This document shows positions 57,541 to 64,000 of a stretch of DNA of 64,000 nt, piece by piece. The notes under the pieces were generated by a model. That model saw nothing but the letters and a program-made list of their open reading frames with translations, was not told the DNA's origin and did not search any database. Each line of letters begins with the position of its first letter. Within the stretch, counting starts at the first letter, position 1. This DNA is from Plazaster borealis (lineage: Eukaryota > Echinodermata > Asteroidea > Forcipulatida > Labidiasteridae): NCBI GenBank assembly GCA_021014325.1, contig CM037473.1:12772696-12836695 (forward strand), in the 5' to 3' direction. Position numbers and translations under genes: made by a program.

Positions 57541-58462
57541 CCATTGGCTTAATACACTTCATCAATCATGCCCATTGGGGCATGTACCCGTACTACACCA
57601 TGCCCAATATGTGGCAGAGGGTGGCAGAGGGTGGCAGAGGGTGTCCCTCCCCCCCCAAAAAAATGTTCCCATACTTCAACATACTCTCTTTGATCTTGTA
57701 CAGAAGTACACCCCCCGTAAAATAAAATCTTCTCAAGAATTCCGGAGATTCCCAGAACACAATGAAGACACAATAGGAGGGGAGAGTACCGAATGACCCT
57801 TACTAAGAATAAGAAAAGGTACTATATTGTACCTGTTTGTGGCTTGCCCTGCCTTTTCACATAAATCTCTACAGTTTGATTGTACCCAATGCTTAGCTAT
57901 AGGCCTACATTCTTGACTCTCCAAACAAATTAATTTAACCCACCAAGTCTTCCATACACATACCACAACTGTACCGAAACAAGCAAAAATGTTGTCACAT
58001 ATGCCATAAGGTGGCCACGTTTTTGTGAGAAGACTGACACAGGCTCAAAGGCATGCTCAGAGGGGCAAACAACACTAGAAGCTGTGCTTCTTTTGGGCCC
58101 TACGTAGTAATTTCTACCTATTTTCCATACTTATATTTTGCTTTCGCTCTGTTATACATTGTAGATTTCCTGTTAAATTATTCTCCCATTAAATTGTGAT
58201 TGATATTATTTGATTGTGATACTGTGGAAAATAAAATGAAGTTGAAGACTTCTCATTATCAGAGATTTTGTACAAGTTCTCTAAACATGCTCAAGTCGTC
58301 TCCTGAAGCCGAGCAGAGTATACGGTAGGTCCTACTGTTCGAAATGTCGAGACCACGATATTGGCTCTTTTCAGAGCCAATACTCTTCCCAAAAGAGATT
58401 TACAGTTTTACACACGGTTGTACTCGCAGTTTACAAGTAACCTAGTAAAAATAGTTACTTCA

Positions 58463-58634
58463 GGCCAGGAATTACAGTACACGGAGGCCACGGAGGCCAT
58501 GGCCTCTGTTGCCCCTGATCTTGGCCATGGTGCCCCTTTAAATGTTTCCCATAGACTTTAAGATTTTCTAATCGAAGTGCCCTTTGCAAAATGAAAATGG
58601 CCTTGCCCTCTCAAAGATGAAATTCCAGGCCTGT
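58463..58634. mobile_element. CAGGCCTGGAATT MITE
   Basis: CAGGCCAGGAATTACAG at the left and GAAATTCCAGGCCTG at the right. The ACGGAGGCCACGGAGGCCAT duplication is internal. Confidence 0.8.
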
Positions 58635-58635
58635 T

Positions 58636-59450
58636 ACTCCCTATGCCTTTTTTTGTGTTGGTAAATGGTATATGTTGGATGCCCATCCAATAGGAAGAAT
58701 TTAGTCAGTATCCAAACTTACTAACATTGATGTTTAGAAAAACCAAATTAAAAGGTTTAGAGGCTATAGAATGTAGAAGTAGAACACACTCACACAGGCT
58801 AGTCAGTAATTAAATTTTAAAGTTACACCAAAAGATTTTCTGGATAAGATGCTATCCGAGTCCAACCTCCACATTTTCACTCGTTATGACCAAACTAAAA
58901 ACAAAGGTTTTGGAATACATGTAAGATACTATATTTTTGGTCATATGAATAAAAAAGTGGCAGTAGGATTCGACATAGATCTAGTAAAACTAAAGTGCTC
59001 CGACCACATTTAGTAAGTAGTTGTAGGTTGTAAAAAAATATTCACTTTCTGGTAACATTTGTTCCTGGAATTCCATTGTTGTGTAATCCCTGATTCCAGG
59101 TCTTCGTCCTTTTGTTGGGCAAACCAGGATTACAAAGGTCAATAGGCTGCCACCTTTGTTTATTTTATTCCGCATAATTTATGGAAGTTAAGTCAGAGAA
59201 TCCAGCATGACTGATTATCAGCTGTGGCTTACAGGCTAATTTTGGCCCATTCACAGTGAAGACATTCCATATTTTCTTGAAAGAGATCAACAAATCGATT
59301 GGTGCATTTTTTATGAGAACATTTGTCACCTTTACTGTAAAACTTTTAAAATACCGCCATTGAACTCTGAAGTGGTTACACAACACAGTACAGTTAAAAT
59401 TAAAAAGTGGTGATCGAATTCCCGGCATCAATTCTGTTTTTCTTGAATGA
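58636..59450. other. Intergenic, no gene
   Basis: AT-rich, no supported exon or repeat. Confidence 0.45.
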
Positions 59451-59454
59451 TGTA

Positions 59455-60060
59455 TGGCCTGGGGATAGCCCAGGTTGGACTCCTCCGTTGCATACAACGC
59501 GACGGAGTCCAGGGTATAAAGGTCCTCAGGCATTGCGACAAAATTTATAACCATTTTTTATCATATTTTTACCTTTTTGAGGAAGCTGAAACGTGACTCA
59601 CATGTTCCTTGTGTCCTGAACCTTACGCCTGCTCTATTCAGAATTGCCAATTTTATCCTTGGATGACATTATTGTGAAAATAAAATGGAAATTGACGCAT
59701 TCGTTGCGACAACCTCAACTGACGTGGAACCAAGTCCACAAAAGAGGGCGCTGTCTAACCTGTAACACTGAACGCTTTTTCTTCCGGGCGGCAACACGAC
59801 GGAGTCACAGCGCCAGTGCACAACTTGGACTTATTTTCGGAAATAATGTCATTCATGGATGTATTTGATAGGTTTTGAACTCAGCAAAAGTGTAATTAAA
59901 GGCACCAAGAATAAGTGAATGGAGTTTCAGCTTCTCAAATTAGGTAAAAATATTTTAAAATGTTACTCAAAATTTTGTTCGCATTGTAAAGGATCTTTAT
60001 ACCCAGGACGTCAGTGCAGTGGCACTGACTGACGTCCTACCAGGGCTAGGCCTGGGGACA
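59455..60060. mobile_element. Long-TIR element, copy 2 (uninterrupted, inverted)
   Basis: Reverse-complement relative of 16928-17765: GCCTGGGGATAGCCCAGG at the left and CCAGGGCTAGGCCTGGGG at the right. Shared interior blocks include GACATTATTGTGAAAATAAA and CAACTTGGACTTATTTTCGG. It carries the empty target site for the 17.4-kb insertion. Confidence 0.75.
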
Positions 60061-60289
60061 CTACATAGTACATCTTGCAAAAACTTGACAGAAAAACAAT
60101 CCTTTATTATAAATATTTTATATAAAATATGAGGTTTTGGTCAGTACTTGGCCAGAGTGGGACCATGGAGGTCCATGGTGAGACTGAGACTGATGGACTG
60201 AGTAAGAGTGCATGTGAATTTTGTGACAGTTCTTAATCTTATAAATCTATAAAAGGAATACATGTACAGACAGTAAACAAAGTTACACG

Positions 60290-60304
60290 AGCGCCCTCTG
60301 CTGG
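60290..60304 (-). promoter_or_regulatory. Consensus CTCF-type site
   Basis: The minus strand reads CCAGCAGAGGGCGCT, agreeing at every position with the CTCF core consensus CCASYAGRKGGCRSY. Occupancy cannot be judged from sequence. Confidence 0.5.
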
Positions 60305-60375
60305 CTGATAGCAGTGAGTATAGTCCTCTTAGTATTTTAATTTAACAAAAAGATTTTATCATGTTTTCACTAACC

Positions 60376-60480
60376 TCCCAATTTTCCGACATTTTCAGTT
60401 CGCAAGGGCAGCCCTCAAGCTTTCCAGATGAGAACTACATCAGGCACATCTCGAAACAAGCTATTTCTGTGCATTTAAAT
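60376..60480 (-). other. Possible 5' exon of the TMEM134 gene
   Basis: The minus strand has CGAACTGAAAATGTCGG then TTGGGAG/GTTAGTG, a donor-like end at about 60377, upstream of the TMEM134 leader acceptor at about 55588. Joining them would place a stop soon after the ATG here, so it would be untranslated. Weakly supported. Confidence 0.2.
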
Positions 60481-61124
60481 TCATTTTAAAGTTTGCTTGT
60501 TTGTTTTGAGTTTTTTAAAAAGAAAACTGATGTACGTTTGTGTATGTACGTGCGGACGTCTGAAATAACTTAAGCAAGCATGGAGTGTAAAATGCAAGCG
60601 CCGCATGCTGGATGGTACCTAGTGGCCGGCCATTTACATATCATACAAAGATACGCAAGGAACCAGCTCCCTCCGGCAGATTGTCGATTAATCCATAAGG
60701 CAAGTTTTACGAAATATTCTCAGTGGGTCAAAAGAAGTAAGATTAAATACACTGTTAAATACATCATCAAATTACATCACTGTTTTATAACATTTTATCA
60801 AACTATTGACGACAATTTTATTAATAATGAAATGCATTATGATTGTTTAAAAATAAAAAACTGTTGGAATATTTCCCTCTCAAAACGTATTTTACCTGCT
60901 ATTAATAATAGACTCTTCCAAGGAGTAATTGCTCTTTATCTCGTGAAAAACTAATACAAATGTCCAGCATTCTGGTAAAAATTAATACGAATTCCCTACA
61001 TAAATAGTTTAAAAACAGATTCTGCCGAAAATTATTGTCTTTATATCTTTCGTAAATTTGCATTTATTATCATTATCTATATATTATTACAATTTCCATT
61101 TGACTTCAAGTCGTCACGTAGCGT

Positions 61125-61196
61125 GCCGTGATCGTCTAGTGGTTAGGACATTGCGTTGTGGTCGCAATAACCCAGGTTCGAATCCTGGTCACGGCA
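61125..61196 (+). tRNA. tRNA-His (GTG), copy 1
   Basis: A 72-nt gene folds as a complete cloverleaf: acceptor GCCGTGA/TCACGGC, D arm GTC...GAC, anticodon stem TTGCG/CGCAA with loop TTGTGGT (anticodon GTG at 61158-61160), T stem CCAGG/CCTGG with TTCGAAT loop, discriminator A. The G-1 residue is not encoded, as usual in animals. A T run at 61231-61237 can end transcription. The flank GTCACGTAGCGT precedes it. Confidence 0.97.
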
Positions 61197-61408
61197 GAAT
61201 GAAAAGTTCGGGCACGAAAGTGACGGCAAATTTTTTTCTTTCATATTAAAGCCCAATTATTTCTTATTTTGTATGTGATACATTTCATAAAACTTTCAAT
61301 TTTACTAATTTTTCCCCCTTCTTCTTTTTAACTACTGTATACAACACCAAAAAGTCCACGTATTCCAACGTGCTGACTCAATCACCCGATACCGATTTTG
61401 TTATTGTC

Positions 61409-61675
61409 CAATTTCCTAAATATTTTGCTAATAATAAAATAATGGTTTTGTTTTTTAAAGAATTTTTTGTTTTGTTCAGTCATTTAAAAGAAAACGTATT
61501 TAGAAGTGTATACACCCCTAGACCTGCTATGGTCATTCGCAATTCTAATGAACCCTTTCCTTCAGCAAATATTAAAATGTTTGCTAATAATAAAATAATG
61601 GTTTTGTTTTCTTACGATTTTTTTTGTTCAGTCATTTTAAAGAAAATATATTTAGCAGTGTATACACCCCTAGAC
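61409..61675 (+). repeat. Direct duplication between tRNA genes
   Basis: TTGCTAATAATAAAATAATG, GTTCAGTCATTT and GTGTATACACCCCTAGACC occur in order from about 61423 and again from about 61580, a period of about 155 bases. Confidence 0.8.
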
Positions 61676-61934
61676 CATTGCACTAATGACCTTTTAATCC
61701 TGAGCAGACGAATTGTCATTTAATTGTTATTAAGTAACAAATTCTCAAACAAAACGTTTCAAACATTCCTCCAGATTTTAGTCGATTGAAATAGTTTAGT
61801 TAACTAACGACAACATTTACCAAGAAATAATTATTGTTGATAAATTTGGGCGTACGTTTTCATTCAATTTATAAAGGGGTTAGCTCAAGCGAACACATTG
61901 TTGGAGCATAATTTTGGTAATGCTAATTACAATT

Positions 61935-61937
<3 letters not shown>

Positions 61938-61966
<29 letters not shown>

Positions 61967-62090
61967 AGATTGATTTGTTTATTCATTATATGTTTATTTA
62001 TTTATTTATATACTTATATACTTCTTTATTTTTTGTTATTTTTTGTTTCTTTTGTTTTGTTATTTATTTATTTATTTATAAATTAACATG
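61938..62090 (+). repeat. (GATT)n and TTTA-rich simple repeats
   Basis: About eight GATT units at 61938-61973, then TTTATTTATTTAT runs to about 62085. Confidence 0.85.
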
Positions 62091-62284
62091 TAAAAATGTT
62101 ATACATTATTTTTATTTCACAACGAAACAATATTTAAAGGCGTGTACTTTGATTGTTTAATGATTGTGAGTGTTTGTTTTACAACCGTTACTTATCGTGC
62201 ACGCCCTTGTCCCGTCCCAACACCGAGACATTTTGCTATAATTAATTTTAACCACACAAAGAATACCCAGTCGTCACGTAGCGT

Positions 62285-62356
62285 GCCGTGATCGTCTAGT
62301 GGTTAGGACATTGCGTTGTGGTCGCAATAACCCAGGTTCGAATCCTGGTCACGGCA
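62285..62356 (+). tRNA. tRNA-His (GTG), copy 2
   Basis: Same 72 bases as copy 1, with no difference noticed. Both flanks are also shared: TCGTCACGTAGCGT before it, and TTCGGGCACGAAAGTGACGG after it. A TTTT terminator lies at 62391-62394. Confidence 0.97.
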
Positions 62357-62773
62357 GAATGAACAAATTCGGGCACGAAAGTGACGGCAATTTTCCTTTT
62401 TCTGGCCTCAAATAAGAGCAACTTATTTCTTGTTTCGCATAGTTATTAATTTATATAATTTTCATCTTTAATCTATTTTCTCCCTTTTTAACAGAACAAC
62501 GGGGCTTATGGCAAATGCAACCCAAATATACCATTCGAAGTTTCTACGATAATGTACGAGATTAAAAAAACACTTTAGGCCCGTTTAATACCGGTACTAT
62601 TAGATTGAATGAAACACTGAATATCATTTTGCTCTTAGTCCCTTTTCCCCTAGCAGCTATATGCAAAAAATTATTACTTTCTTAATAATTATTGACGCCA
62701 GATGTTTTATTGGACTTTGACCGGTTATATTGCATGAACAAGTTATTAACTTTTCCAAGGTGTCACGTAGCGT

Positions 62774-62845
62774 GCCGTGATCGTCTAGTGGTTAGGACAT
62801 TGCGTTGTGGTCGCAATAACCCAGGTTCGAATCCTGGTCACGGCA
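62774..62845 (+). tRNA. tRNA-His (GTG), copy 3
   Basis: Same 72 bases again. The 5' flank GTCACGTAGCGT is kept, but the 3' flank (GAAATAAAGCTGGGCTCG) has diverged; the first T run is at about 62895. Confidence 0.97.
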
Positions 62846-62899
62846 GAAATAAAGCTGGGCTCGAACGTGAAATACCGTTTCTTCCACACTGGCATTTTT

Positions 62900-63495
62900 T
62901 TCCACACTGACATTTCAAAGGTTCGTGAACGCGTTCGTTTCGATGATGCAAAAGGTGCTCAGTACGTGCGCTTTTTCCAAGTTTTTAAAATTGTCAACGG
63001 TTCGATAAACATTAAGAATAAATTTAACGGCTAACTTTACTAAATTGTCCGATTTATTACCGATTTTTAAAAGTGAACTATCAAATGAAATCTGCAAACG
63101 GACAGAGACATTTGAATTTGCGTCCAATTCTTTATAAAATTAATATTTATTTTGTTGTGTACAACAGAACGCCAACAACCTTTCAGGTGTGGTGTAAAAC
63201 TACACTGCAAAAATTGGGTTGGAGTAGTAGGGTAATTAAATATTTCTATTCGTTGGAAAACAAATCTTACTTAAAAATTGAAGAAATCTGCTCACATATT
63301 ACGGAGCATGGATTATTTTGTGGGTAGAATCTCAGCAGAATTTAATCTGCTCGCTCATACATATACAAATATTTTATTCATATAAGGTCAAGACCTCCGT
63401 CACTTTGTTTCATTTATTTTTCCGAAAACTGACGTTCAAACTTTCTGAAGAAAGAAAGAAATGTTCCCCGCAAAAAGTTTCCAACATCTATATGA
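62900..63495. other. Region without recognised gene
   Basis: AT-rich, no supported feature. Confidence 0.45.
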
Positions 63496-63498
63496 ACT

Positions 63499-63658
63499 GG
63501 GCCCAATTTCATAAAGCTGTAAAGCAGAAAATACTGCTTGACAAATTTCTTTGCTAAGCAAACTTAATGTAATTTTGGCTGGTAACCTGTTTCTGCTAGG
63601 CAATACTTTTCTGTGCTTAGCAAGTTTTTGTGCTAACAGGCTTAATGAAATTGTCCCT
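63499..63658. mobile_element. GGGCCC-type MITE
   Basis: GGGCCCAATTTCATAAAGCT to GGCTTAATGAAATTGTCCC, with internal GGCTGGTAACCTGTTTCTG. Confidence 0.8.
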
Positions 63659-64000
63659 TATCGCTTAATTATTATGTAAATCATTGGCAACGTAAAAAGG
63701 GTTCTGCAACCTTGTCAGACAGGAAGAGGAGGGAGAGATTGTCGTAGAACCGTTATCCCGTGCAGAAATGTGCCTAAACAGTTCATGACACATGTCAAAT
63801 AATATATAGGCCTAAAAATGAAAGTTCCAAAAGCATCAAGCCATCTCACTTTAAATAAGAGCTCGAGTTGCATTAATCTGGATCTCATATTAAAATGAAA
63901 CAAAGTTGTTAAACAACTGCAGTTGATTATTCACTTTAAACTTTTAGGGTATTCACCTTTATTAAAATGTAAATGTTCAAGTAACTCCCCTGTCAGTGCT

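Noticed and set aside
59165..59554. 129-residue minus-strand open frame
   Set aside because: Part of it lies in the long-TIR element copy 2 (a similar frame appears at 17669); no recognisable domain.
61058..61249. Open frame sharing a peptide with 62692-62910
   Set aside because: The shared peptide is the translation of the tRNA-His gene.

Overview
The window is animal nuclear DNA, most likely from an echinoderm such as a sea star. The reasons are split genes with canonical GT-AG introns, conserved metazoan proteins, tRNA-derived SINEs, and a very dense population of small inverted-repeat elements. One of these ends in GGGCCCAATTTCATAGAGCTGC, a repeat type I associate with echinoderm genomes. 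The organism call is an inference; no species-specific marker was identified.

Layout. 1-1315 is a 38-bp minisatellite. 1.4-10.7 kb has no recognisable complete gene, but holds two unusual minus-strand tandem arrays of exon-like units (3.2-4.3 kb and 6.4-9.8 kb), a SINE, and a broken Tc1-type transposase between long inverted repeats. 10.7-19 kb is repeat-rich intergenic DNA. It includes a near-identical 231-bp tandem duplication and a nested transposon insertion whose empty site is preserved in an inverted copy near 59.5 kb.

Four protein-coding genes could be assembled exon by exon with consistent phases. (1) A peroxisomal sarcosine/pipecolate oxidase (PIPOX), plus strand, seven coding exons from 19692 to 25616, 389 aa, ending in the peroxisomal signal AKL, with a TATA promoter near 19100. 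(2) A divergent Rab/Ras-like GTPase, minus strand, three coding exons from 33539 to 31062, 225 aa, lacking several normal GTPase residues. (3) L-serine dehydratase/threonine deaminase (SDS/SDSL type), minus strand, seven coding exons from 42787 to 37218, 320 aa. (4) A TMEM134-like two-pass membrane protein, minus strand, six coding exons from 55575 to 49817, 142 aa. PIPOX and the GTPase converge; the GTPase, SDS and TMEM134 genes lie head to tail. Three identical tRNA-His(GTG) genes lie at 61.1-62.8 kb.

PIPOX makes glycine from sarcosine and SDS makes pyruvate from serine, so two amino-acid catabolic genes sit within 20 kb. The sequence itself shows no co-regulation. The remainder is introns and intergenic DNA filled with SINEs (at least four tRNA-headed families), MITE-like elements (about ten families) and simple repeats. 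The least explained items are the two exon-like arrays, the GTPase with lost catalytic and guanine-specificity residues, and the nested-insertion locus.
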